64,000 bases of DNA, taken from positions 378,121 to 442,120 of the forward strand of contig MNCI01002315.1 in NCBI GenBank assembly GCA_015680685.1. The letters run 5' to 3'. The position numbers and the translations under genes were made by a program. Below the pieces are notes generated by a model that saw nothing but the letters and a program-made list of their open reading frames with translations, made no database searches and had not been told where the DNA came from. Within the stretch, counting starts at the first letter, position 1. Each line of letters starts with the position of its first letter. Shown piece after piece: positions 21,453-33,560 of the stretch. The stretch is from Gnetum montanum. Lineage: Eukaryota; Streptophyta; Gnetopsida; Gnetales; Gnetaceae.

Positions 21453-23629
21453 TTAAGACATTGAAGGACCTATTCCTACTTCGAGCGCATGTGGTTGTTG
21501 AGGCAATGGTTGTGGTTGTCCTACTACAGCTGCAACTATTGGTGGAAGATAGAAGGCATCCAATAATGCCTTCATCTTTTCCTCCTTACTTTGGGGATCA
21601 TTCATAGTCCAAATTACTTTACCAATTTGGGTTGGAATGGGAATATCCCATGGACATGGCATTTTTGGGAATAGCTCCTTCATGTTAATAAATGAGGCAA
21701 CAAACTATTTGCGTTCGATGTCGAATGCCAAAAGTGCATTCTATAGCTCCTGGTAGTTGCTCATCCTCTTGGCCAGGTTCTTAGTAGTTCATCTTTGATC
21801 AATGAACTTCACTTTGAGAACTTTGAGTTCCAAATTTGTAACCTCAGCTTTTGCTTAGTCTCTTTATGGTTTTTGAACTTTGCCTCATATAATAAGTATG
21901 AGCTGGCCACTTTCTTTTCCAACCCTGACCACGGCCTTTTGGTAATTAGGATTGCTAGGTTTGCATACTGAAGGTTCGTGAGCTCCATATATTCAGTTAT
22001 TTTTTTGATCTATAGCTCCTTCATGTGAATTTCTAGTTTGTTGTACTTATTCATCCCATCAAAGATAAGCTGCCATACATTGCCTCCTTGTTGGAGTTGT
22101 TGGAGAATCTCATTGACTTTTTCCTTTGTCAATTAGATGTGTTTTTTATTAATTTATTTTAGCAAGCCAACCTAGTCCCTATAATTATTTTTCATCCTTT
22201 CAAACTTAAAGAACTCATTTTTCTAGGTAACAATTTCTATTGCAAACTTCTAGCACAAGGCACAGACCTCCTCCATTGAGAGATTTCTGTTTTCTATTGC
22301 CAACCTCCTCAATTTAGTGGTTACCCTAGCAAGTTGCTTCTATTGTTAATGGATGAATATAGAAATTTGTTTCTTTTTTTCATCAACATTTTGCAAGTGA
22401 TGATTTTCTATGGTCAGAGCTTCATTCTCCTAACAAGTCTAGACCAAGTCCTTCTAGATGTTGTGCATTGTGGCATTAGCCAAGGACTTGTTAAAGACTG
22501 TCAACTCCTTTGCGTACTCAACCTTTTTAAGTTTGGCTTGAAGTTGGTGGAAAGCCTCATTCCACATGATTGTTTCCTTGAGTATCATGAGATGCACAAG
22601 GTGAGCTCTTAGTTTGGCAACCTTCGCAGCTAAGCATTGGTTTTCTACTCTAGTTATTTTAAGTTGCCCCTCCATGATGATGCATTTTCCATTTGCCTCA
22701 AGCAGCTTTGACTGGGTAGTAGTGATGATATCTAGAAGGTTAAAGACATCTGAAATCAGTTGCCTTCTTTCCACTAGTTAGTCCAGCAATTCCTCATGTT
22801 GGGTTGCACTTAATCTTCCACTAACAATGCCTATGGATGTATGCACATCTCTAAGTGCAAAAACATCTAATACAAATGCCACAAGTGCATTGAGTGCTTC
22901 AGCCACTCTATTAACAACAATTTCAACCACCATCTCCTACCATTGGTGTTGCATCACTAGGATAACTACCCCCTCACCCTCCTCTATATGCACTGAAAAG
23001 GTAGTAGCATTTTCAAAGATTTCTAGAAATTGCTGTTATTGTGAGAGGGACAGTGTTACCTCTTCAATACTTGGATTCAACTTTGCAAACACATGCATTC
23101 ATTGGGTAGAAAATATTTGCTTGCCACCCTCCATTTGATTTATGGTTTAAGCCACTTCACTAAGGTGGCTCATGGTTGGTTGATACATAAATGGATCACC
23201 ACCACATGTTCTAGCTTGCTGTTGTTACAAGAGTTGTCGATGGAGTTCACACATGCACTCAATGGTAGTGTGGAACTCCGATGTTGTTTCATGAGTGGGC
23301 GATGAAGGTGGTGGTTGTTTCTCCTCTTCCTAGACCACCTTAGTAGGCACTTTATCTTTCATCATCTCTACCAAAGAAGCAAATGGAGCATGATGAACAA
23401 AATCATTTGTGTAGTGGGTTATACCTCCCCTCTTGCACAATATACTGATAAGACATGGAAAGGGAAGTGTCTTCCTTCCACATTCATTCTCCTTGAAGTA
23501 CTTCTCTATCTCAAGAGACATTTATTATGGAAGGTTGATAGGGAATCTTCCCCTAAGAGTGATGCATGCATGGGTAGAGAAGGCTATGACCTTGCTGGGC
23601 CTCACTGTTGGATTAAGGTGAAAGGCCTC
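21453..23629 (-). pseudogene. R4 ORFX, C-terminal two thirds
   Basis: Continuation of the ORFX that starts at 30005; R5 separates the parts. The frame resumes with PFHLNPT, then KYFKENECGRKTLPFPCL and SILCKRGGI (near 23521-23430). A long coiled-coil region follows: 22774-22454 is open, with repeated Leu/Ile heptads such as KLLEANGKCIIMEGQLK. The conserved C-terminal block is CPWDIPIPTQIGKVIWTM plus SKEEKMKALLDAF (21683-21560), then a Pro/Gln-rich end and a stop at 21453. No signal peptide or transmembrane segment is apparent, which argues against a classical envelope protein despite the env-like position. Confidence 0.75.
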
Positions 23630-24495
23630 TAATGAGCAGTGAATACCCCTATGCTCAACCATATGAATCACTAAGTGTTCACACACAATCTAGTAAAATT
23701 CCATAGACCCTTTGTCTTCTGGTACACTAGCCTCTAGGAAGTAAACTTGCCCTAACAATCATTCATTGTCTTCCCAATTACACTTGTGATATGCAAAGGT
23801 ATGGTTAAGTGTAATCGAGGAATATAATTTTTATTATTTTATGTTTTATGTTTTGGATGCTTAAAATAAAGAATAAAAGGAATGAAGTAATTTAATTACT
23901 AATTTAATTTAACTAGCTAACCAATGTCTAATTAATCCTAACATAAGCATCTGGTCCCACTTTCCATACACATCTTAAACACGTACAACATTACTAGATT
24001 ACTAAACGTTAAGCATTACTAGGATTACCAAGCATCATGTACATGCTCAAAGTAGTTGTACTTATGTTCTTAATTAAGTGCTATTTAATCTAGCTTAATT
24101 TAGCTTAATTTCTTAAAGCATTCAAGGAAATTTCATGAAACAATAAATGCATGAAGAAAATATTTAATCTATCCAAAGTGTTGCAAGGTTTATTAGAAAG
24201 CTCATTTTAATTACCACACACACTGTTGTGCTCAGGTACAAAAATGCTCAAATAAAGATCTATACACTCAATGACTCCTGCAATGGGCACTTAGGAAAAT
24301 ATTCTAACTTTTGAGAAGAAAAACTACAAGAGCTCTACTACACTATGGTAAAAGATTACCCAAATCATGCACCCAAGTGTTATATTTATAAGCTGGCACA
24401 TCCTGCGATATTGGATATTTGACATCACTTCTTGGTCCTTGATATCAAATATATGAGGGCTTCAATATTGGAGCCAGACAAAATACACTCCATCA
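23630..24495 (-). repeat. R5 3' LTR
   Basis: 866 bp, starts TAATGAGC (first TGATG mutated) and ends CTCCATCA. GATATC-type repeats sit at the U3 end (about 24405-24475). Confidence 0.85.
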
Positions 24496-26556
24496 TACCC
24501 CCACAATTGAATGAAAAATCACCCTCTAGTGAACAAAAGGAGGAACAAATCCCTTATACAATATTAAGAAGGTATGGAATTATTGACAGACATGCAAACT
24601 GACTTAGACGAAATAGACAGATTCTTAGTGCCCAAGTGTAGGGATTTACAATCTTTTACAAACTTGGTTGTTCATGACAATAGAATTGAACACCCTACCA
24701 AAAATTGATATCCAACTCCTCTAATAGCTGAGGAATGAGGAAGAAGATTCAATGATCATAAAGGGGCCTTGTCACATGTTGCTACTACTTATTCCTTAAT
24801 GAAGAAAGTCCCACTTCCAATCCACTCTTCCCATTGTAATCATAACAAAATCACAGATTAGTGTGCAATGTGTAACTTATAGCTTTTAGATACCTTATCT
24901 CGTCGATAGTTACACTTGGCTAGGTTGTGATTATGGTGGATTGATTCTTTTAATAGTATTTGATTTCTACGACTATCAAAGTTTGTTGAAAGGGTTTAAC
25001 TTCATGGATTGATGATGGTAGTGTTGGTTCTTACTTAAACCTTTGTCGGAGTTAGAAAATTTGAAAGAGTGGTCCCCACGACATAGAGCGTACCTCTGGT
25101 AGTGAGAGGACTAAAAAATGGGGTGAAATGGATAAGTAGTTCATCATTAAATGCTTGAAGAGGGTTAAAGAATTCACAACAATAAAAAAAAGGATTTCAC
25201 TTAAAAACATTATGAAGATGCACACAGCTGGATGTCATCGATGGGGCACACAAAAGGATTTGATTGTGCAAATGCCTAAGGATAAAGAACTTAACAATTC
25301 CAACCAAAAGGTATACAAGTGGATCCTCCCCAAAGTAGATGCATGCCCCTTTTTTCCCTTTCATATCCTCAAACCAAGGAGTCTATAGGCCCCATGGGTA
25401 ATTAATGGTTATGAAAAGTTAAGTATGAAAATCTAGAAGAAACTACCTAAGAATTTTGACACATCAAACCAAGACATCGAACAAGGACATAAACATCGAC
25501 AGTGATGTAAGGCATGGAAAGCATAGGTAGATGAAAGAGAGAAAGTGGAATGAAGTTTCCGATTAAGGTCACATGAAGTACCTCATGAATTTTGTGGTTA
25601 AATGACCTGATAAAATCCATTCTTAGTCTAGACCAAAACTAACCATGTTCAGTGACTTCGCATCGCCACTCTAAGACATGTCCATCCCCTTAAGATACAA
25701 GAGTGTTCCCACAAATTAAACACCATTCTTTATTTAAGAAGAAAAGAGAAGCAGGAAGTGAGAAAGGGCCTCAGTTAGAGGGGATCTTCAGGCATGGGTA
25801 ACATGTCTTTCTAGTCCCATAACTAGTGCTTGTAATTCATTTATTTTGTCTAAGGGATGTGCTTTGAATTTCCATCATTTTTTTTGGATGGAAACCACAC
25901 ATGCAAAGACTTATTCAACTTCCTATTATTGGTTGACATGGAATGGTAAAAAATCTATGAAAACACTTATGCACCTAAGCAAATAGAAGGGAACAAAGAT
26001 TATTGACTCCTCTTGAAGTCACACCCTGTTCAAGCCCTTGAATCCTTTCCAAATCTAGAAACTACCAAGATCACAAGTTCATTAAAGGTTTGTTAAGGAA
26101 AGGAACCTCATACTTCCAAAATTGAAAACATCATAGAATTTATGGATGGGTGGATGACATGGACTCACTGCGTATTTCATAAAAAAGAAATCATGTCTTA
26201 GTTATCAATAATGAAATTCAAAGCTAGAATCTAGACACTAACAATCAAATAACTGGATAATACATGCCCACATCAAGCAAACCACACTATACCTTGTTGG
26301 CAATAAGGCACATTATTATTAGAACATAATATAAAAATCATACCAAAATAAAGAAAAATATACAAGAAATTTTAAAATAGTCAAGAAAAATAAAAAATAT
26401 TAACATTGTTATAAAACAAAACAAAATGGTGTAAACTAGTAAAAATTAGAAAAGCAAAAAGGATGTAAAAACAACAAAGTGTAAAACAAAAATGTGTAAG
26501 ACAACAAACAAAAAAAGAAAAATGAGGATCCATTTCTCTGATTAGCACAGATGGCC
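24496..26556 (-). other. R5 noncoding tract between pol and 3' LTR
   Basis: Homologous to 10233-12090 of R3. It contains the PPT (24496-24508), an intron-like segment at 24835-24893 whose acceptor AG is lost (ACA|ATG), an ATG at 24832-24834, a PPT-like site (25071-25084), one arm of the RNA fold (25310-25350; the other arm is lost), and the T-run and GGATGGGTGGATGACATGG blocks. No coding sequence recognised. Confidence 0.65.
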
Positions 26557-26716
26557 ATCTCCCCCCTGACAATGTTGGAAGGAAGAGATCCAAAAAATTG
26601 AGTATGGTTATCCATCCAAGAAGGTGTTATGGTCACTGGCTTCCTTATGCTCCTGAAAGGTTTAATTTGTTGCATGTTGACCAGTTGTTTCTTGTCTAGG
26701 CTCTAAGGTTTGTAGA

Positions 26717-27851
26717 TCAACATGGCCCCAGAATAAAAGGTTTTAGAAATAATATAAGGGCCTTCCCATAGTGTTTGAAACTTGGTTCGTTGTGGCACAT
26801 GTGTGGGGTTTCATTAGAGGACCTTATCTCCCAGTTGAAATTTGACTTTTCTAATTCTAAGGTCATCGCATTTTTTGTTAATGGTCTTGTGTAGCTTGTT
26901 AGATGATAGGGCCACCAATCAGTTTTCATCTAGCAAGTTAAGATTCATTAATCTTTCTTTTTGTGCTAGACTTAAGTCAAGGTTAAGGTCATAAGATGTT
27001 GAAAGTGTACAGAGCTCGGATTGAATAGGAAGTGTTGGCAATTCTCCATACACTAGCTCATAGGAAGAGTAGCCTATAGGGAGCTTCAAGGTGGAGCAGT
27101 AGGCCTAGAGGACATCATTGAGTTTCGTGCTTCAGTCTCTCCTATATTTGCTAACTTTTCTCGTTAAAATCTTAATGATTTCCCTATTTGTAACCTCATC
27201 CTAATAGTTGGCTTGGGGATGATAAGGTGTTGTTAATTTATGCTCAACCCCCAAGCATTGCATGAGCTTTTGAAAGGTAGTGCTTGGAAACTACGTTCCA
27301 TTATCAAAAATTAATTCATGTGGCACACCAAACCTATTTACAACATTCTGTTGTACAAACCAAGCAGCAATAGAAGATGTATAGTCAATGACGGATACTA
27401 CTTCTACCCATTTCATACAATAGTCAATAAAGACTATGATATATGCCTTTCCATTTAACATGGACATGATGGAATCCATGAAGTAAATGCTCCATATGTC
27501 AAAGGATTCTAGTTGTTGGATCCACTGCTGAGGTCCCTCCATTTGCATGGTCATCCCACCATCTCGTTGACAATGTTTACAAGAGTGGACAAATTGGTGG
27601 ATGTCCCTAGAGATGGTTGGCCAATAATACCCTGCCATTAGGATCTTAATGGCCATGCATCTCCTAGCATAGTGGCCTCCACAAGGACCCTCATGAGTAT
27701 CTTGGAGAATGCATAGTTGATCAACATTAGGGACATACCAATGAACCAGTGCATTGGTGCACATCATGTAAAGGTGCCCATTGATCTCCATGAAGCATTT
27801 GGCTTGATGTAGAAAGTGTTGTTTCTTCCCATGGTCCAGTTCTTGTGGCAT
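26717..27851 (-). pseudogene. R5 integrase
   Basis: The open stretch 27851-27291 holds the HHCC finger (HEGPCGGH, CKHC) and the first core motif FIDYCMKWVEV (Asp). Its end ELIFDNGT preserves the second Asp. Beyond 27291 homology continues through stops toward a GPY/F-like tail near 26717-26929. R3 keeps finger and core in the same order. The catalytic Glu region falls in the broken part. Pseudogene. Confidence 0.78.
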
Positions 27852-28061
27852 CTCTTAAGTGAAAAGATAGGTGAGAATGGCATCATACCATTTAGGCTCA
27901 GTGGATAATTATTCAGTTATAGCCTTGGCAAATAGGAGGTCATCAGGATACTAATCAGATAGTAAGCTTTCCTCCTCTTTGCTATCCCATCTCAATCGAG
28001 ACAAGTGGTCAACAACCACGTTCTCAATTTCCTTTTGATCTACCATTGTAAGATTGAATTT

Positions 28062-28953
28062 CTACAAGATCACCAGCCAGCATGTGACATGGGGGCTCAC
28101 CATTGTCTTATTCATTAGGAAACGAATTGCACTATGGTTTATGTGCACGAACACCTTGTATCCACGCACATAATGCTTGAATTTTTTAAGGTAAACACCA
28201 TTGCCATCAATTCTTTTTCTATGTTGGTGTAGTTTAGCTATGCACCCAGAATGCTTCAACTCACACAGTGGATGTAATAAGGACATTTCTGATCATCTAA
28301 CTACATAAGCATGATCTCTAAGGCATAATTTGATGCATCTGTCATGATGTGAAATGGTCTAGACCAGTCTAATGCTTCTAGAATTAGAGTTTCTACAAGT
28401 CTCTCCTTCAACTATTGGAATGCGTTTTCACATTCCTTGGTCAAAAAACATGGAGCATCTTTCTTTGTTAGCTTGACCAAAGATTTTACGATTTTAGAAA
28501 AATTCTTTATGAATCTTTGGTAGTAACCAATGTGTCCAAGGAATGACTGGACATGTTTTATAGTTTCTGGTTGATGGGTAATTCCTTGGATGACCCTAAT
28601 ATTTTTAGGGTTGATCTCAATCCCTAGTTGTGAGATTCTACACCCTAATATAATGACCTTCTAGACCATCAAATGGCCCTTCTGACAATTGAGCTGAAGA
28701 TCCGTCTCCACACACCTTTTAAGCACTTACTCCAAGCGATTCAAGGCTTGCTCAAATATGGCATCATAGGTAGAGAAGTCATCCATGAAGACTTCCACCC
28801 CACCACAAATTTGTTGCTAAAAAATTCTCAAGACCAAGTGTTGGAATGTTGCAGGAGCATTGCAGAGGCCAAAAGGCATCTTTCGATATGCAAAAGTTCC
28901 CCAAGGACTTGTGAATGTTGTTTTGGCCTAATCCCTTGGCATGATCTGGATCT
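28062..28953 (-). pseudogene. R5 RNase H and truncated RT
   Basis: 28286-28062 carries the RNase H segment FKHYVRGYKVFVHINHSA (the catalytic HTDH is changed to HINH). Upstream to 28953 RT palm and thumb motifs can be followed with several stops, including a TAG in the ED-AK segment at about 28929-28931. The RT stops at the deletion junction with the LTR. Confidence 0.75.
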
Positions 28954-28954
28954 A

Positions 28955-29346
28955 CTATTTAATCTAGCTTAATTTAGCTTAATTTCTTAAAACATTCAAG
29001 GAAATTACATGAAACATTAAATGCATGAAGAAAATATTTAACCTAGCCAAAGTGCTACAAGGTTTATCAGAAAGCTCGTCTTTATTATCGCACACATTAC
29101 CATGCTCAGGTATAACAGTGCTTGAATAAAGATTGTGCACTCAATGACTCCTACTATGGGAACTTGGGAAAATATTCTAACTCTGGGGAAGAAAAACTGC
29201 AAGAGCTTTGCTACACTATGATAAAATATTACCCAAACCATGCACTTAAGTGTCATATTTATAGGGCAACACACATCCCACTATATCAAATATTTGACAT
29301 TGCTTCAGGGCTCCAATATCTAAGCCAGAAAAAATACACTCCATTA
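28955..29346 (-). repeat. R5 5' LTR, truncated
   Basis: Corresponds to 24081-24495 of the 3' LTR. The inner 450 bp were lost in the deletion that ends in RT. Confidence 0.85.
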
Positions 29347-30005
29347 GCCACAATTTTGAAATAGGCATGTTCTGCCATTCTAAGCACGCCAAACTCCTTA
29401 TAGTCCACTCCATAGCACCATTGTGTCCATTCTTTCTTAATGCATGGATCTACGTACATCAAAATTTTAGCCAAAGTGGCCTCAATTTCAAGTAACCCGA
29501 GGGCCTCAAAGATTTCTTTCACTGAGTAGGACATAATTATGTTTTTGATTTTGATCGTGGCATCAGCCGACCTATTGTTCCATAAGAGATATGTCTCTCC
29601 CACATACCACTCCTCACTAGAAGTAATGATGGGCCACATGGAAGAGTTCTGAAGTTATGTCTTGACTTCTAAAGGAGCAAACTCAAAAAAGGCTCCAAAG
29701 ATTAGCTCTTGAAGCATGGATTTTTGAACCTCCTTGGATGCAATTTTCCTAAAGTAGGCCTCTGTCAAGGTGACCTCAAGGTTTAGTCTTGGCTCAGGTG
29801 CTACAACTAGGTGGAATTATTCAGTTGCAACTACTTTGAGAATTTGTTTGACAGACTCCACTTTAGGCTTCTCCTAAAGAGGTCCCATTGCATGAGTTTT
29901 AGCTACCTACTCTTGGGGCTACTCTTGGCCCCATCCAATTCTTGGTTGTTTGTCCCTAGGTTGGGATAGTTCTCCTTCCTATAAATGCTTTTCCTTTGGT
30001 GCCAT
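29347..30005 (-). pseudogene. R4 ORFX, N-terminal part
   Basis: ATG at 30003-30005 (MAPKEK) lies directly after a CAG acceptor-like end. After a low-complexity start the conserved domain begins with PRLNLEVTLTEAYF, then FGAFFEFAPLEV, EWYVGETYLLWNN, IKIKNIIMSYSVKEIFEAL, WTQWCYGVDYKEF and AYFKIV, where R5 is inserted. Counting both parts ORFX is about 945 codons. The pattern (aromatic-rich block, then V/I-K-I-x-x-I, SYSVK-I-x-E-L, and later FPCLI-x-LCK-x-GI) resembles the plant putative transposon protein family (Transposase_32-like); this is inference. Several TAG/TAA codons sit at likely Gln positions. The R7 copy shares the domain with about half the residues identical in the best stretch. 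Confidence 0.75.
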
Positions 30006-30065
30006 CTGTGATCACAACAAAACCAAGGATTAACATGTGATGTGTAACTTATAATGTTTAGGTAC
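30006..30065 (-). promoter_or_regulatory. Putative 60-nt intron upstream of ORFX, R4
   Basis: Minus strand AAG|GTACCTAAAC ... TGTTAATCC ... GATCACAG|ATGGC. Same length and position as in R3 and R8; the branch-like motif is CTAAT changed to TTAAT. Confidence 0.5.
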
Positions 30066-30371
30066 CTTATCTTGTTAATTAGTTACACTTGGCTAAGTTA
30101 TGACCATGGTAGATTAAATATTTGAATATTTATTAATTAATAAGGTCACCGAAGTTCATTGGAAGGATTTAACTTCATAAATTGATGATTTTAATGTTAG
30201 TTTATTAGTTAAACCTTTGTGGGAGTTAAAAAATTTCATCAAAAACCTAAGGTTTATGGAACCCAGTAATTGCAAGACTAAAGAATGAGGTAAATCAAAC
30301 AAATGGTTTAAAAGTTATGGGCTCTAGAAGATTTTGGAAGCACAAATGTGAAAAAACAACAAGTGTTTGCA

Positions 30372-30440
30372 CCTATTTATAGGATTTTTCTGCTGCGTCA
30401 GACATGGTCGGCTCTGTAGACAGGATCCCATCGACAAAGC
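30372..30440 (-). promoter_or_regulatory. Internal U3-like promoter module upstream of ORFX, R4
   Basis: A perfect TATA palindrome CCTATAAATAGG (30372-30383) is preceded on the minus strand by GTCGA/GATGGGATCC-type sequence (30391-30440) like that at the tip of the R4 LTR. It lies about 365 bp before the ORFX start. Confidence 0.4.
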
Positions 30441-31903
30441 CTATCACAGAAATTTTCAAATTAAAAATTATGAAAAATAGAGAGAGTTTAAACATGAACT
30501 TGGGATCCTCAAAGAGCCAAAAAAGCTGTGAACATGATGAAATAATGGAAGAGGGCTAGATTATTTACAAAAAGAGGAGTTTTGGGTTAGAGAATGAATT
30601 TAAAGAAGTGCACAATTGGATGCAACTGATGGGGTGCACAAAAGATTTGATTGCAAAAATTTCTAAATATAAGAAACTTAACTAGCCCAACCAAGAGGTA
30701 TGCAAGTGGATCCTTCCCATAGTAGGTTCATGCCCTTAATGCCCTTGCATGCCTTCAAACCAAGGATTCCATGGACCCCATGGGTGATTAATGGTTATGG
30801 AAAGTTAAGGACTAAATCCCGTAAGAATCTACCTAAGAATTTTAACACATCAAACTAAGACATCAAACGAAACCATGAAAAATTAGAATGAGGTGATTTA
30901 TGGGAAGTAGTAGCTGATGAAAGAGAAGGTGGAATGGAGTCCTAAACCATAGTCACATGAAGTCCCTTGTGGATTTTTGTGGTTAACGTGACTTAATAAT
31001 GACCATCCTTAGTCCAGATCAAAACCAACCACTTCCAGTGACTTTGCATCAATACTCTAAAACTAGTGCACCCCCTCAAGATACAAAAATACTCCCATAG
31101 ATCAATAGAAAAGACAAGTTGGAAGTGAAAAGGGGCATTAATTAGAAAGGACCTTTAGGCATGGGTAATATGTCTTTTTAGTCCCATAACTAGTGTTTGT
31201 AGCCCATTATTAAGTCTAAGGGATGTGCTTTGAATTCCCATCATTATTTTTGGGTTTTAGATTTTTATGATTTTTGGATGGGAACCACACCATGCAATGA
31301 CTTTAACTTCCTTTTATTGGTCAATGGCAAAATGGTGAGAAATCCATAAAAATACTCATGCACTTAAGAGGATAGATAAGTACAAAGAGCATCAAATCTC
31401 CTTGGAAGTCATACCCTTATCTATCCATTTAATCCTTCCCAAGTTTGGAAACTACCAAGGTTACAAGTTCGTTAAAAGTTTCATTAAGGAAGGAACCTCA
31501 TATTTTCAAAATAAGCAACACCATAGAGTTTGTGGATGGGTGGATGACATGGACTCACTATCCTATTTCATGAAAAGAAATCATATCTTAGTTGTCAATA
31601 TCAAAATTCAAAGATAGAATCTAGACATTAGTAGTCAAATAAAATTATAGTACAAACCACCATCAATTGTAGATATAGCAACACAGTGTCCTATGGTAAT
31701 AAAGGAAAAGAAGACAAACATAAGAAAAACATAAACCAAAATAAAGTAAAATATAAAAGAAATTGTAAAATATTCAAGAAAGATAAAACATACTAAAGAT
31801 AGTGTAAAACAAAAAATGGTGTAAAAAAGTGTAAAAATAAAAAATTATAAAACAAAAAAGTGCAAAAACTGAGGAGCCACTTTAATTAGTTAGCATGGAT
31901 GGC
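30441..31903 (-). other. R4 noncoding tract between pol and ORFX
   Basis: Apart from the RNA fold it shows the same blocks as R3/R5: AATATGT block near 31165, T-rich hinge 31213-31290, GGATGGGTGGATGACATGG at about 31535-31553, and an A-rich end. The PPT-like site AGTCGTGGGGGAGATG follows at 31904-31920. No gene seen. Confidence 0.6.
30697..30753 (-). ncRNA. Conserved RNA fold, R4 copy
   Basis: Outer arms (sense) GGCATGCAAG and CTTGCATACC pair at nine of ten positions. The loop holds GGGCATGAACC and TGGGAAGGATCCA. Homologous to R3, R6 and R7 folds. Confidence 0.6.
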
Positions 31904-32018
31904 CATCTCCCCCACGACTAAGTTGGAAGGAGGAGATCTAAACTATCAAGCATGCTTCTCCATCGGAGGAGGTGTTGTGATCATTAGCTCTCTTAGGCTC
32001 ATGGAAAGGTTTAACTTG

Positions 32019-33560
32019 CTACATGTTGACCAACAGTTTCTTATTTGGGCTTTCAGGTTTGTAGATCAACATGGTCCTAGAAGGAAGGGTTTTATAGATG
32101 ATGTAAGGTCCTTCCCATAATGTTTGGAACTTAGTTCTTTGTGGCACATGTGTCAGGAATTCATTAGAAAATTGATCAGAAAGTGGGCTCTCCTCCTCTT
32201 TATCATCCCATCTCAAATGAGACAAGTGGTCAATGACCACGTTCTCAATTCCCTTCCAATCTACCATTGTAAGATCGAATTCCTATAAGATCACCAGCCA
32301 CTGTATGACACAGGGGCTCACGGTTGGTTTATTCATAACGAATCGGATTACATTATGGTTTGTGTGCACAAACACCTTGTACCTAAGCACATCGTGCTTG
32401 AATCTCTCTAAGGCATATACCACCACCATTAATTATTTCTCTATTATGGTGTAATTTAGTTGTGCACCCACAATGCTTTGACTTACATAATGGATATAGT
32501 AAGGACATTTCATCCAACTGTGTGAGCACAGCTTTCAAACCATAATTGGAAGCATCTATCATAATATGAAATGGTCTAGACCAAGTAAGTGCTCATAAAA
32601 TTGGAGTTTCTATGAGCTTTTACTTGAGTTTCTAGAATGCATTCTCACATTCCTCAGTTCAAATAAATGAAGCATCCTTCTTTGTAAGCTCCACCAATGG
32701 TTTGAACATCTTAGAGAAACTCACTATGAAGATCCTGTAGTAGCCAATATGACCAAGGAATGATAGGACATCTTTGATAGTTTTTAATTACTAGGTAATT
32801 CCTTAGATTACCCTTATTTTTGTAGGATCCATCTTAATCCATGCTTGTGATATTTTGTGCCCCAAAATAATGCCCTCCTAGATCATCAAATGGCTCTTTT
32901 GCTAATTGAGCCGAAGGTTGGTCTCCACACACCTTTTTAGCACTTGCTCAGGGTGGTCAAGGGCCTACTCAAATGTAGCCCCATAGGAGGATAAGTCATC
33001 CATGAAGACCTCCACCCTACTACTAATCTACAATTGAAAAATGTTCTAAACAAGATGTTGAAAGGCTGCAGGGGTATTGCATAGACCAAATGGCATCTTT
33101 TTGTATGCAAAATTCACCCAGGGACTCATAAATGTTATTTTGGCCTAATCTTCCAACACAATCTGGATTTGGTTATAGCCACTATAATCATTTAAAAAGT
33201 TGTAATAGCAATTCCCAAAGATGATGCCCAACATCTAATTCACAAATGGCAACAAAAAATGATCTTTGTATGTCACAATGTTCAATAGCCTAAAGTCAAT
33301 ACAAACCCTTCACTTGCCACCTTTCTTTGGCACTATCACAAGTGGGCTAACCCACTCACCATCTGTAATGGGATAAATGAACCTTGCCTTGAGGAGTTGT
33401 TCAATCTCCTCTTTGATGATCTACTTTAGTTTGGGATTCAATTGTTACTACGGCTCCATCTTTGGCTTCATGGAGGCATCTGTATAGATGTGGTACTAGC
33501 ATATCTATGGATCAATTCTAGTCAGTTCATGATGTGACCAAGTGAGGGCTATTGGCCATT
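32019..33560 (-). pseudogene. pol: R4 RT and RNase H fused to integrase tail; integrase core deleted
   Basis: RT motifs on the minus strand: WVSPLVIVPKKGGK and IDFRLLN (about 33360-33280), FLNDYSGYNQI (catalytic Asp of FLDGYSG changed to Asn), FGLCNTPAAFQ, VFMDDL (about 33010), then VLKRCVETNLRLN and LGHKIS. RNase H is decayed. The 82-codon frame 32267-32019 reads from the RNase H/integrase connector (WKGIENVVIDHLSHL) directly into VPQRTKFQTLWEGPYII, the integrase C-terminal module. The HHCC finger and DDE core, over 1 kb in R3, are therefore missing through an in-frame deletion near 32165. Many stops lie at expected Gln codons. Confidence 0.8.

Larger units (their letters stand above)
23630..29346 (-). 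mobile_element. R5: truncated gypsy element nested in R4 ORFX
   Basis: Minus strand; target duplication GCCTC (23625-23629) / GCCAC (29347-29351). Complete 3' LTR (23630-24495), noncoding tract, integrase, RNase H and the C-terminal half of RT. One deletion then joins RT at 28954 to the middle of the 5' LTR (28955-29346), removing RT fingers, protease, gag, PBS and the inner half of the 5' LTR. Confidence 0.82.

Noticed and set aside
26381-26675. Minus-strand frame with a Phe/Leu-rich tail after R5 integrase, considered as an env-like membrane segment.
   Set aside because: It is the translation of the T-rich noncoding stretch; the same block in R3, R4 and R8 is not open in the same frame.
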